64,000 nt of DNA from Asterochloris sp. CNOR1 (Eukaryota > Chlorophyta > Trebouxiophyceae > Trebouxiales > Trebouxiaceae): NCBI GenBank assembly GCA_963969365.1, contig OZ017746.1:2728001-2792000 (forward strand), given 5' to 3'. Within the stretch, counting starts at the first letter, position 1. Each line of letters starts with the position of its first letter. The notes beneath the pieces are model-generated. The model did not search any database. It was not told where the DNA came from and saw only the letters and a program-made list of their open reading frames with translations. Positions 1-13,200 of this stretch are shown in pieces. The translations under genes were made by a program, and so were the position numbers.

Positions 1-1210
1 TGATGCAACAGCCACATCTCTGCAATAATGTGGCACCACATGCAGGCCTGTGTTATATCTAGCTCTGTGCAAGGCATGCCACTCACGGGACATGAGACAA
101 AGTGTCATGTGAAACCTGGGTGGGCACCGCTGTGGGCAGGCTACCTGGGGCTGGCGCTGCAGCCAGCAGACCAGCACTGATCCAGGGCACAGGCCCTGAT
201 GCGGAGACATTAGGTGCCATGGAGGCCAATGCCTCAGAGAATAGGCAGTAACGCGCCTCAGCGGTAGCAGATTTTGCCAGATAGAAGAGTAGAGGCTGCA
301 GGAGTATTGATGAAGCTCTGTGAGACCAGGGCACCTGCAGTCTGTAAAGGCATGCGAGGCAAAACTCTGAGTCGCCAGGCACAGCTGGCTCTGCTTGTGA
401 AGAGTACCTAAGCTGAGAAGAGAAACTAGCAAAGCCAGGCAGAAGTACTTTGGGGGCTTCTTGGGTTTACACTGGGCTGTGAAGTAAGTGGGGAGATGGT
501 CTCGGAGTCATTGGCCTCCCCGAGCTGTTCAATTTACATCGTGACAAAGCCCGGCACTCGATGGTCACCGTTAAATCCGCATAAAGAGGAAAAAAAAGAA
601 AATTGCCCGCCGGGCCCAGCTCACCATCTTTGCGCACACCAGAAGCTCACTGACGTGGCCTTCGAGCTGTACTTGCTTGCAGAGTCTGGCGGGAACCACT
701 TACTGCTAGTCAAAACCTTGGGCTTGCCTGGCAACACTCGGCAGGCCTAACCGTCCTGTATGTTGGCGGCCTGCAGATGAGCCTCTGAGGATCTGCCATG
801 TTTCAAAGCCACGCTAAGCTGATTGCATTGCTGACGGGCAGCCACCCAATCTAGCACAGAGAAAGACCAGAACAAACACAGAATTCATTTTTCAGCAAGC
901 GAGGCAATGTGCAGAGCAACAAAAAAGATCAACTCAGAGGGGGGAACAGCCTGTTGATCATGACATGAGCAGATGCAGTGGGCCCTGCTGGTGTGTGCAC
1001 GCCGTGCGTGGGGCAGCCACAGGCGCCGCACATGAGCATCATCCAACTGTAGGCCTGCTGCTGGGCTGCAGCGTCAGGCATTGCCACATATGGGCAGGCC
1101 GCGTCCACCATGATCTGTCCCTGCAGCAAGAGGGGTGCAGCGCTTCAGCAGTCCTGGACCCTCAGTTTCATAACTTGAGAGCATGTGCCGCGGAGGCTCA
1201 GCATCGTGCA
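1..1210. other. Left flank with no assignable gene; includes 3' UTR of the kinase-phosphatase gene
   Basis: The minus-strand kinase/phosphatase-like gene stops near 1211, so the sequence just left of it should be its 3' UTR. An open minus-strand stretch at about 929-1129 reads MVDAACPYVAMPDAA and is preceded by a CAG acceptor. It could be a further 3' exon if the stop near 1211 is skipped, but I cannot show this. Further left there are only short open frames without recognisable motifs on either strand. Confidence 0.4.
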
Positions 1211-4200
1211 TCAGGCTATATCTGACGGCAAGAGCTCTGTGTTATGCAGCAGGAGTTTTGTAAGAGTGGATACCTGGGTGGTGGCCTGCCACTGAAGGCC
1301 GCCTGCAGGCAGGCTGCCGTGCACTCTCCGGGTCTGCTGCTCCACCCAGCCCAGGGCAGGTTCTGCTGAAGTCGACTCACACCCACAGCCAGCGGCGGAC
1401 AAACCAGCTGATGGGGCTGTCTGCAGAGCTACCCGGCCTGACCAAGAGCGTTTGCGTGTTGGGGTGCATGGCAGCAGCTCCGGCTGGCCCTCGGGCTGTT
1501 TCATGGCAATGGTAGACAGGCCGCAGGGGCACTTGGCATGCCAATGGGACTGCAGCTCCCTCAGGTGCGCCTCGCGCTGCTTCACCCAATGCTGCAGCTG
1601 CTGCATGTTGCGCTCCTTGAGCTGCGGACAGACGCAGACCAGATGTCAGGTTTGTCCAACAAGGCCGCTTGAAGCAGCATGCCTGGTGCTACACCAAGAT
1701 AGTGCTGCTTAGTGGTGGTGCTGCATTCATGCTTGTGGCATCTGAACGAGCAAGAGAGGCAAGATGTCCCAGCTGAGCATTTGACAAGACACAGAAGTGT
1801 TCGGCCCTGCGGCAGAGTGAGCAGCACAGCACTGAGCCCTCACCCGCAGCGCCATGTGGTGCTGGCTGGCCTGCACGAGCGCTTTATGGGCACTGCTGCC
1901 AGCAGAGTGCATCAGATGCGCCACCGCCGCCACAGCAGCCTCCCCCTCGTAGCCAGCAGTTCCAGCAATGACTACTCTGCCACCAGGCACATCCACACGG
2001 CTAGTGGTGGCCGCAGCAATGTGCTGCAGTAGGAGAGGCAGCTCCTGCACCAGTTGCAGGCTCTCCTCTAGTGCACTCCCGACCTGCAGGCAGTGCAGGC
2101 ATGTCACTGCTTACCACATCCTGAGTCACAGCTCGGTGCGACAGAGGGTCAGGGAATGCTTTGCCTCAAGCTCTGTGTGCTGCCTGCACCCATGCAATCA
2201 GGGCCTCACCCCTTCAGAGGGCAGGGCGCCCAGAGGCAGCAGCCGGCACTGTGCCCCAGCTGCGCTGCAGGAGGTCATGGCCCTGACTGTCTTGCTGTTG
2301 GCCATGACCCAGCCCAGTAGGTCGTGCTGGTACTGTGCTGCAGGCCTCTGCTTGCCCCTGCCCTTGGCTGCACTGGAGCTGCTGGTGCGCGCTCTGTACG
2401 CCGGCGTGCGCACAGGGCTGCCTGGCACTGCACCTGCTGTGCTCCACAGCCCCTCTGCAGCTGCATCTGCGGCTGCCTGCCTGTCAAAGGGCGCTGCTGG
2501 AAGGTCTGTCCGGCTGCAGAGGACGACCACATGAGTGATCTGGGCATCCAGCAGGGCCTGCGGGGTCTGCAGAGCGTCCACCGAGCCCAGCCACACCCGC
2601 TCAGCCACAGGCGTCAGGGTGCAAATGTAGTGCTGGCAGGTGCGGTAGAGGAGGGGAGAGCTAGCAGGCTGGCTGGCAGGCGCTTTCATGGCCAGGCTGA
2701 GGGGGCTGGCAGCTGCGTGATTCTGCAGCGAGGAGGGGGGCAACACGAAGCCAGCGCCAATGTAGCGTGGCAGCTGAAAGTGAGCTACCCTGCAGGCAGA
2801 CCAGACCCTCATGCTGGCAGCAGAAAAAAGCAAAAGAGCTCAGGCAACGCCAGGGCTTTCAAGAACACACAAAAACACACAAGAACACAAAACGTTTGTT
2901 GTGACTGTCAAAGAGGCAGCTGGCTAACTGATAAGAACAGACAGCAGAGGTTCAGCAACCAGGGACTCTCAGGCACCTGGCAATGACATCCTCAATGGAG
3001 GGCCTGCGCCGCTGGTCCCGCACAAGAATATACTCCAGCAGGGGCAGGAACCCTTTGATGTGCCTGACAGGCTCGAGGCGCTCCTCAGTCAGCAGCACCT
3101 GCAGGTTGCACCTCATATTGTTGCTCAGCAGCAACAGGGCTCTTTGGCAGCAGCGGCAGAGCATACTGATGCCCCTCAGCGATAGCCTGTGCCAGGGGTG
3201 CACAGGGCAGAGGCTCTGGCTGGACTGCCAATGTAGCTTGTGTTCCAGCTTGCCCTGGCAACGTTCCTCCACTGCGCAGCCTGCTACCAAACCACAGCAA
3301 GCTCCTGCAGCCATGATGTACTGCCACAAAAGCAATACGAGCCTCACCTCCTGCTGCTGAGTGATGCGCATGAAGAAACAGATCCAGTCTGGATCAAAGA
3401 AGAGGAAGTGCCCCGCCACCAGCTCAAACAGCAGGCACCCCAGGCTCCACACATCGCTGGCTGCCCCTGCCCCCTCATTTTTGCGCCGATCATAGTCTGA
3501 GCGGCCCTTGTTGTCAGCCAGGGCACATTTGAGCATCTCAGGAGACTTGATATACTCAGTGCCACGGTTCCTGCACATGATAGATGTCATCTGCGCCTGA
3601 GGGTGCTGTTCACGGAAGCATCCAAAGGCAAGAAGGCGCCTGAGTACAGCACAGCTGCTGCAAGAAGCAGCATGACCCAATCCCATGCCGATATGCGGCG
3701 CCGCCAAGCTTACCTGATGGTGGCAGCTGCGTCCTTGGAGCCAAATCGCCTGCTCTCCCCGAAGTCTGCCAGCACAACCCTGAAAGGGGGGCAATTACTG
3801 GGCGGGGCCCAGAAGTCGCTCTCTGAAACACCAGGCAGGGCCTCCAACAGGATGTTGTCACATTTCTGTAGTTACACAGGAAGTCTCAAGGTTGTGTCTC
3901 ATGCAGTTGTCACATTTCTGCAGTAACATAGGGAGTCTCAAATCTGTGTCTTATGTACTGCACAAGAGGAAGTTGAGCGGTTCTGAAGGGATGCTCACCA
4001 GGTCAAAGTGGACAATGTTTTGAGCCTGCAGCTCCTGCACAACAGCAACTACCAACTTGAGATGCACAGCAGAGATGTGCAGGGGCGTGATACTGATAAT
4101 AGCCAGGCAGTATGCTGCTCTGACCCTCGATCTCCATGCCACAGGTGCCAGTGCCACATCACTCATGGGATCTGGCTGGGCACACAGATTGCAAGCATCA

Positions 4201-7200
4201 TCCATGTGCCTGCTCACCTTGACGCCCTGCAAAATTTGTTTGAATATGTTGATGTACAGGGCCAGCTGCCTTTCTGGCTGCTGGCTCTGCCTCTCCCTCC
4301 ACTGCTTAAGGCTGCAGCGGTAGTGCTTCATGACCAAGTAAAAGCTGTCGCTGTCAATGCCGTAGTCATACAGCTGGCATATGTTGTCCTTAAGAGCCAG
4401 CTGTTCCAGGATGGCCACCTCTGAGAAGATATCAACCTGCAGCAAAGCATGCGTCAGCCATGCACAGCCCAGGTTGCATGCATAGAGCCAGCAAGCAGAC
4501 TGTTGGGCAGTAAGCTACATGCGCCTGCCAAGACAGTGCTCATCTGCTGCCTCATGGATGATTCACCTGGTAGCAGGGGTCATGCAGGCTGCCTGGCAGG
4601 TCGATCATCTTCAGCGCAACCTCTGCCTGAGAGCCCAGGTACTCGGGCAAGCTGCACTTGAAGACATTGGCATAGGCTCCCCTGGCCAGCCGCTTGCGTT
4701 GCTGGTACAGAGAGCTGTCAAACAAACTCCTGCAAGGGAGCACTCACAGTCTGGAAGCCAGCCCAGCTCTACCAGATGCTGGCTGCACTGGCAGCAGGTG
4801 GTGCAGTCCTTGAGCAAGCTATGCTTTCAAAGCAGTGCTAAGTCGTTGCTACTGACCAGAGCTGCAAGCTGCTGCTGGACAGCAAGCACTGACGGCTCAC
4901 CTGCACAGAAGTCTCATCAGGCGGACAGCAGGCGGGCCAATGCTGTGCATGCGCTCCAGCAGCGGTGCAAGCAGAGCTGCGTTGTCGGCGTGGTTCAGGT
5001 GGTGGTGCAGGAGGTGGGGGATGTTGAGCATGCGCCGGTCCAGCGGCTGCAGGTCGCAGGACAGGCTGTCCAGCTCCCCACTCTTGGTCAGCAGCAGCTC
5101 AAACACCAGCTCCAAGACCTGCAGGGCACAGGAATTACAGGAGAGCCTCAGCCCTGGTGGCTGAGTTGCTTTGGGCGCAGGCGGTGTTGTGGGGAGTATT
5201 CTGGCAAGTGCCCAGGGCATGCTACTGCTCTCAGCAGGCCCAGTGAGCCTTTTTCAGCAAATATCAGGTTCTCAAGAAGTGTGTTTGGTCATGTACAGCA
5301 AGGGTCAGGCACTTTGCCGCAACTGGCCAGCCTGTGTCAGCCTGCATGGCTTATTTCTGCTGGCAGAGCGATGCAGATTTCTGGGACTAGTGTGTGCAAG
5401 CAGCCCACGCAATGCTGTTGCGTGTCACTCAAGGGCTGCTGCCAATCCCAAGAGCAGCCTCACCAGGAGGTGCAGCTGCTCATCCCTGTACAGGACCCTC
5501 TGCCTGCGCTGCTGTACATATGCGGAGGGGCTCAGCAGCCCGCCTGGCCCCTCCACATCTTCACTGTCCTGCCCTAATGGCAGGCCGGAGCGTCGCGCCA
5601 GGGCAGCCTGCATCTTGCCATGCGCCAGCCCCTCCTCCTCCATGGACGTCAGGCTCAGCTGGGGCCGGCTTGTCACCTTGGAGTCCATATCTGCTGCAGA
5701 CTGCTCCCTGGCCTCCTGCTGGGCATCCATCTGCAGGGCAGGATGTCCAGCATGCTTTGCTACAGCTTCCCACCCAGGACTTGACAGGTTCCTCAGTTGA
5801 ATGTCAAATCTTTAGACACGAAGGCAGAGGTAGTAGAGAGCAGATTGTTGGGGCTGAGCAGCACCACCCGGCCCCTCAGGCAGCTTGAAGAGATATGACC
5901 TCTGACATCCAGCACGGCAGTGTGCATTGGTGAGAGACACTCGACTTGCACATGCTTCCAGTGCTTCACCTGTGCCAGCCTCTCGCGCTGCTCAGCTGTG
6001 GAGTGCCAGGTGCCCTCCAGGCACAGCCTGGGCACCAGGTGCCCACCAGACAGCTGGCGCCCGGCCACAGCCAGCTGTGTGCCTGAGTGCATGGTCTCAG
6101 AGCCCCAGAGTGCAGGGATGCTGCCTGTTGCTGGCTTGGCACCAGAGTCACTGCCACGGGCCAGCCTGAGCTTTTGAATGAGGCTGGGTGCCCCTGGCTG
6201 AGATGGCAGGGGAATCAGTGGCTGACGGCTCGGCAGAGGCCGATCCTCCTCTGATGAGGAGTCGCTGTCTTCATCAGAGCTCTGCACATGAGATGAGATG
6301 CAGCATGAGCAGCAGATATCTGCAGGCTGGCCACATTCTGCCAATGGTAATCAGACAAGCAAGTGATTGCCGCTCATCACCCCAATCTGTGGGGCCGGAT
6401 GCAGCCATACCTGTTCACTGTTATCTGAGCACCCCAGCAAGATCACAAACCATGCACCGTCAAGGTTCTGCAAACCAGGCCGCATGCAGGCATTTCTGCT
6501 CAACATCCTGCAGTGTGAGCAGGCCAGATTATATGCAGCATGCATGCTTGGCACCATCAAGGTTCAGCAAGGCGTATAACATGCAGCCATGCTCATCAAG
6601 GCAGACTTCAGTGCAGGAGATTCCTGGTCAGACCACCGGCAGGGTCCCCTGATAGGGCCGAATGCAGCACCAAAGGTGTCCAGGCTAGGCCCCATTATCA
6701 GCCACTTCAGCTCAACAGCCTCAAGGCAGACTCCGATCAAGATGATCCGGCCAGACCTCTGGCATGCACTATGGCTGAGGCTGGCTGCAGCATCGTTGTG
6801 CTCAGGTTCACCCCAATGCAGCCCTGTGCAGCGCAAGCTGCACTTTTTGAAGTAATTTGGCCAGACATCTGGCAGCCACACCTGTTCAGCATCCTCCAGG
6901 TCCAACAGGCGCTCCACATCCTCGTCCAAGTCTCCAGTGGGCACAAATCCTGGTGGGAAGACCAATCCCTCATGAGAGCTGCTGCTGCTGTGATCACTGG
7001 GCGTCACTGCTGGCGAGCCGGAGCTCGCCTTGAAGTTGCCTGGTGTACCAAGGTCTGCCACTGCCTTGGCGGCCAGGGCCTGAGCAGCGCGCTCTGCTGC
7101 AATAGCCGCCGCTGCAGCAGCAGAGGTGGCCGTGGTGGCCGGACTCTGTGCTGCAGCCTGTGCCGTGCTGCTGCCCAGCTTGGGGATGGGTGGCGGCTTG

Positions 7201-10200
7201 TGGGGTTTGTTGCTGCTGAGCAAGCCCCCGCCGCCGCGCCTCTGGCCCAGCTTGGGGACAACCAGCCGCTGAGCCTGCCTCTTGGCCTTGGCAGCAGGGC
7301 GCCTCTGGACCGGGGAAGCATCCTGTGTGGATGCCCCTGAGCTGCTGGCTGCCGACAATGGCTCGTACAATGTGCCTGGCCGCTCCTTGCTGGCAGCAGC
7401 TGTGCGTTGGCTGAGGGCAGGCCCTGGCTTGCTGTCATTGGCCTTCTGCTCCCTGGCCTGTCCTGCAGACAAGCTCGCCAGCCCAGAAGCCCTCATGGGC
7501 AGCAAGGGCAGGGCCTTCTTGGCAGCGCTGCCCAAAGAAGCAGACTGAGCCTGACCATCCCCGTCTGCTGCGCCTGGCAGGCTGAGCTTGGGCACAGTAG
7601 ACCTGACCCTGCTGAGGCCGGGCTTGGACACAGCTGCAGGCTCACCGTCCCCCCTGACGGGGTCCCTGGCGGCTGACAGTGCGCTGCCGGACAGCAGCTG
7701 CGTGGGCAGGGCCCTGTGCTGCTGCACCTCCCACTCCAGGCAGAGCTCGCGCACCAGAAATTCCATGACCCGCAGCTGGTAGAAACGGCGGCGCACATCG
7801 CCGTCCTGCAGGGGACGACACATGGTGTGGGAAGCCTTGGGTGACCAGAGAAGGGCTCCAAGGGAGCACTCAAGCGCTGCAAAGGGCACGCTGCAGGCTG
7901 GGGGACTGGAAGCTGCAGCCCCATTGCATGAGCCCTGCACAGATTGGCAGCTGGCAACCAGAAGTCAGGGGAGCCTGCAGCTCTCACCTTGTGGGCAGCC
8001 AGGCTTCTGAGCACAGCCAGGTGCAAACGGCACAGGTCCAGCACGTGGCTGTCAAGGTGCTGCTGCGCGGTGTACAGCTTGGCAAAGTGCAGAAAGTGGT
8101 AGTGGACGTAGTGGTCAGTGATCTGCTTGGCGGTGACAGTTGACCGCCCTGGCACCCTGAAGACGGCTGCCACCAGCCGCAGCACCTGGGTGCGCAGCTC
8201 CACAGCCTCAGGGGCCGCACTGCCAAAGCTGCTGGTCCTCTGGTGGCGGCTGCCTATACTGCAGGTCTCAGCGCTGGAGGTGCACTGCTCCAGCAGCTGC
8301 AGCAGTACAGCCTGGGACGGGTCGATCAGGAACCCAAAGGCTGCCTGCATGGCAGCCTTGCGCGTCAAGGCCTTGGGCCTGCCATCATCTGGGTCACCAC
8401 TGAGCTGCGGCAGGGTCCTCCTATTGTTGCTGCGGCTGCTGAGCGGGCCCTGAGCACTCCAGCTGGCTATCTGGGACTGCTTCCCAGGCGACAAGCTGCT
8501 GCTGCCTCCCCACCCCTCCCTGGCAAACACTCCTTCGGCGCTCCCTGCTTTGCCATCATCCTCCGCAGCAGCCTCCACCAACATGTCAGCGCCTGGATCC
8601 TGCTGCTCATCTGTGCTGCTGGATGCTGGCCTGCTGCTGCCGGCTGCCCGGCTGGCGCTTGGCAGGTCTGTGCCAGGCGCTGCACAGGGTGGCTGGCGAG
8701 AAAGCAGCCCTGCCAGCGCTGTGAAGAATTGCAGCACCGCCCCCTGGTTGGGGCTGCACTGGAGGCTGCGGGGCGAGCAGATGGACGCAGGCTTCAGTGA
8801 GTGCGCTGCAAAGCGCCGCACGAGGTGCGCCATGACCCTGTCCCGCAGCAGCAGCTGCAACAGCCCCTGACCAACCTTCACCTGCAGCACAGCCAGAGTG
8901 AGTGGGTCACCCAACAGGCGTTTTGGAAGAAGCAACCGCAGCAGTGCTTCAACAGCAATGCAGACCACCAGGAGGGACCAGAGTGCAGAAGTGGTGTATC
9001 CACTTGAGCCCCCCACACAGTCGACTGCCAGCTCTGACAGCAGCTTGGGTGTTCAGCCAGCATCCCGCAAGTCATTGAACCGCCAGCCTGAGTGTACCTC
9101 CTTGGCCCGCTCCAGCAGGAGGGTGTACAACTGCAGCAGCAGCTGCATGGTGTCTACAGCCGGCTGTGGCCACCTCTGCACATCGCCGCAGGCCAGCAGG
9201 GCAGCCTTCAGCTCAGGGAGGGCCCCGTCCTTGCTGCCGCACTCCTTCAGGACCAGGGCAGGCAGGCTGGGGAGGGTGGCCCCTTGCACCAGAGACACCA
9301 GCAGCTGCAGCAGGCCCTGCACCTGGGCCTGCATGGCACTGCTGAGCGGCTGGTCCTGCAGCCAATGGAGCTTAGTCACTCTGCGCCTCCAGGCCATGCA
9401 CGGGCCAGCGTGTCATTTGGGGGCTTGACATGGTTCAGCAGGTAGCAGACATGCATGCGCGACTGGGCGCAGGGAGCCCTGAGACAAGCCGGCAGTTTGT
9501 CAGCACCCCAGCTGCATGCAGGTCAGACAGGTAGGCCTGCTGGCTGCCTTTGAGGCCCTACCTGTGGTCTCTGCTTCAAACGGCCAAGAAGTTCTGCGCC
9601 AACCTTGCTGACGAAGTTTTGCATCTCCTCAGAGGGACCTGCTGCAGCCCTGCTGCACTCTGTGCCGATTGTTGCCGCCGCAGTGCTGCTGTCGCGGTCC
9701 AGCACCACCTCACTGCAGCTGCTCGAAGCTATGCTGTAGCTGTGCAGAACTTTCAGGCATAGCCCTGTGTAGGTGTCATTCCTGAGCCCTTTAGGAGACA
9801 GAGCTGCCTGCAGCAGCTCATGTCCAACCGCCCTGACAGGACTGCGCTTGCTGGCTGCGCCCAGATGCCCCTTGACAGGACTGCCCTGGGCTACATCATT
9901 CTCGCTGGGCACCAAAGGCGCCAAGCATGCCACCAGCACTTGCAGCAGCAGGGCCTGCAGATGCTGCTGGGGCTGGATGTTTGGCTGCCTGGCGCTATCA
10001 GTTGACTGCTGGGCCTGTCCGTTGCTGTGCAGGCCCTCCTCCAGAAGGCTGTGCTCTGCTGGCAGCAGGCTGGCAGCCTCTGCCTGGTTGGCAAAGTGTG
10101 CATGCGAGCTGCGGGCTGACTCCGGAGCTGAGATTGGGGTCTCGCGCATGCTGCCAATCAGTGCATCCTCTGACAGGCTCAGGCTGTGCGACTGAATGTC

Positions 10201-13200
10201 AGCTCCCTGCATGCACAATCATTCCACGCCCAATTCTCAGATGTGGGAGGCAATGGCCCGCATGCAACTTTTGCTTGCAGTCAGATGTGGGCGGGTGGCA
10301 GATCAGCAATGCCACTGACCCCCGACAAAGCAACAGGTCAGGGCTGCAGCTGCCTGCAAAGGGTGGGAGGCATTGCAGACAATCAGCACCTGTCTGGCTG
10401 ACTTGGCATAGCTGCTGCCACTGGCACGCCGTCCATCAGCCTGTCGCTTGTGGGAGATCAGGGCTGCCAAGTCGGCAGCCATCAACGCCTCGCCCAGAGC
10501 ACATCCTAGCGCCTCCAGCTCATCACTAGCCTGCACCCAGGCATCAAGTCTCTTTATGTCGAAGATGCAGCCTGTACTCTGTCTGAGCAGAGGTGTGTGC
10601 ATCATCACCCTGAGGGACAAGAGCATCAGGTGTGTCAGCCCACATATTCCGTGAGTAGCTTGATGGTCAGAAGCTTGAAAGGCTGCAAGTCATACCTTCT
10701 GTGAAGTAGCATCCGGGCGCTGTCTGGCGCTGCCGAATAGGGGTGCCTGCTTGACACTGCTCCCCCCCAGCGGAGTGCCTGTGGTAAGCCTGGACCTCCC
10801 CGAGTGCACCGTCCTGCGCGTTGAGCGCGTCAGCGCCAAGCTGGGGCTCTGTGCCTCCCCTGTTGGCAGCGACAGCTTGGGCACAACTGCGGGGCGGGGC
10901 TTCTGCACAGGTGACATGACCCGGTGCGAACCCTGGGGGCTCCTGGGTGGCTGCAAGGTGATGCCCAACTCCTGGCTGTGGGCGCTGTTCTCATCCTGCA
11001 CACCAAAGTTCAAGCGCTGGGTCACCAGTGCACTGTTAGCATCCAGCGCAACATTGCCCAGGCAGTAAACAAGCACTCAACTTGGTCATGAGGCATAGCA
11101 AGCAGCTTTCTGAAGGCACGGCCAGCTGCTTGCGCTGCACATCATCAAGGGTGGCTACCAGGTGTGGGTGACCTGTTGTGTCCCCGTTCACTGTCTGGTA
11201 CCTTGCAAGCTGCTTCTTGGCGGCACCTCTTGCTGCATGTGCTCACCGTATGGTACCTGACACTGCTGCCTCCACGCCCCAGGTTGCTGCTGGTTCTGCG
11301 TTGCCGGCTGGGGCTGCCTGGGGTTCCCTGGCCGCTCTCAAGGAGCCTGCTGAATTTGGTGTCCTGACCACAGGGGGTCATTGGCTCCATGCTGCCCCTG
11401 GGCGTGTTGCTGCTGTTCAGACGTGTGGACTCAAGAGGCCCCAGCACTGGACCAGCAGGCGCATCGCACAGCTGCTCAAAGGCAGTCGTCAATGTGCCGC
11501 TCAGCCCCTTGACAATAGCCACCTGCAACTCATGTTGTCAGTGCAGCTTAGCAGGACAATGTGGTCCGCTCTCACAGGTTACCAGGCCTTGTCAGACGTT
11601 GCTACATTGCGCATTGAGCGGGCAGGGTATTGATGGAGGCCTCTTGGATGGGGCCCTCTCTTTGACAGGCAGAGGTGGGATCTACGAGCTGGGTTGTCCT
11701 ATGCTGACCTGGTGAACAGCTGCCACTTTCAAGGTCTCCAGCAGCATTCTCAGGAGGACAGGGCTCCTGGACTTGGCTGCCAGCCTCTCCAGCGCTTTGT
11801 CAACCAGCCTGCCAGGCGCTCTGACACCAGGACTAGCAGCTGACACCAGCGCCACAGCACAGCTGAGCATGCTCTCCTCTATGACCTGGCAAGAGCCAGA
11901 GTCTCTCGCAGCTGCCTCCACCAGAGCCTGTAAGCAAGGACCAGCATGCTGAAAGCACTCCCAGGCCTGCCCTTGTAGATGCCGAAGAGGACAGCAGGCA
12001 TGCTTACCAAGGGCTCCCAATCTAACATGTGAAGCCACCTGTCAGCAGCGCCCACCTCAAGGCAGGACTGCAGCACCAGCTTATCGGCCCAGCTGGCGTC
12101 CTGAGGTCCTGCTTTCAACAAGGCTGTCCTGACAAACTCTAACCCCTGCTGCTGCACTGCTGTACTGCGGTGCTGGATCTGGGCGACGGCCTCGCTTTCA
12201 CATCTGGCAAACCCTGCACCAGGACATAGGGCATGATGTTTACGAAGCCTCAGACCATCAGCTGCAAGCACCAAGGGGATGCATCCATGCCTCCTAACAG
12301 GCAAGGCCTACAGTGTGCTCCCTATTGTGATTCCTGCCCTAGACTCACCATCTGGGTGCACAGCATTCCTTCTGTAGCGCCTGTCTGGGCTCCTTGGAAC
12401 CGTACTGCCTTTGAAGGCAGCCAGTGCAGAGAGCAGGTCGGGCATTGGCTGAGCATGTGTCCTCAGCACTCTGCCTGCCGGTGCTGGGTCATGCAGCTCA
12501 AGCCTTTGCTCCCTGGCGTTCACGCTCAGCACTGCCCGGCGCAGGGTACTGCCGTCAGAGGCCAGCTTTGCCATCGAAATGGTCTGCAGGAGGCAGGGAT
12601 GTGGGCTTTGAGAGACAGGCCGGGTCTCTTTGCCTGCTTGAGGCCTGCCATGTTTGTAGCAAACTGCTAAAGTGCAGGCTGAGCCCAATCTAGAACATCA
12701 GCACCAAGCACTTGTGTGGCAATTGAGAAACTCTTACCTCCCCACACAGCGACACCGCCACATCATACTGGCGTGCATAAGCCAGCAGCACGGGCTCTGC
12801 TGGATCCTCGAGGTAGCAGGGCTGCTCCCTGACATCCGCTTGCAGCTGTATGAGCTGGCGCTCAAATTCAGGCATCCTCTCCACTATAAGGCTGTAGTCC
12901 GTCTGGGACAAGGGCATCCTGGTGATCTCATTCACAAGCGGCCCTTTGCAGACGGTGTGCACCGGCAGAGGCCAAAAGTGCACTGCTGCCCCCAGCCTGC
13001 AGGCAGTGAGGCCACTCTGTGCACCTGCTGCCAAGAAGGGTTCAGGCAGCAAGGAGGTTGTGGTGTGCTGAATTGTGCCCACCTGAAGGCTAGCTGCAGC
13101 TGGCAGGTGTCGCGATCCACAAAGGTGTAAGTGCATTCTGCTGCGTTCTGCATGTTGACACCAGATGATGAATGACAATCTGTGCAGGTGCTTGTACACC

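Noticed and set aside
83-382. Open frame on the minus strand at the left edge
   Set aside because: No family motif, weak composition and no supported splice partner inside the window; could be an exon of a gene to the left, but this cannot be shown.
496-750. Open frame on the plus strand (MVSESLASPSCSIY)
   Set aside because: No motif and no neighbouring exons; it lies in the likely spacer downstream of the kinase-phosphatase gene.
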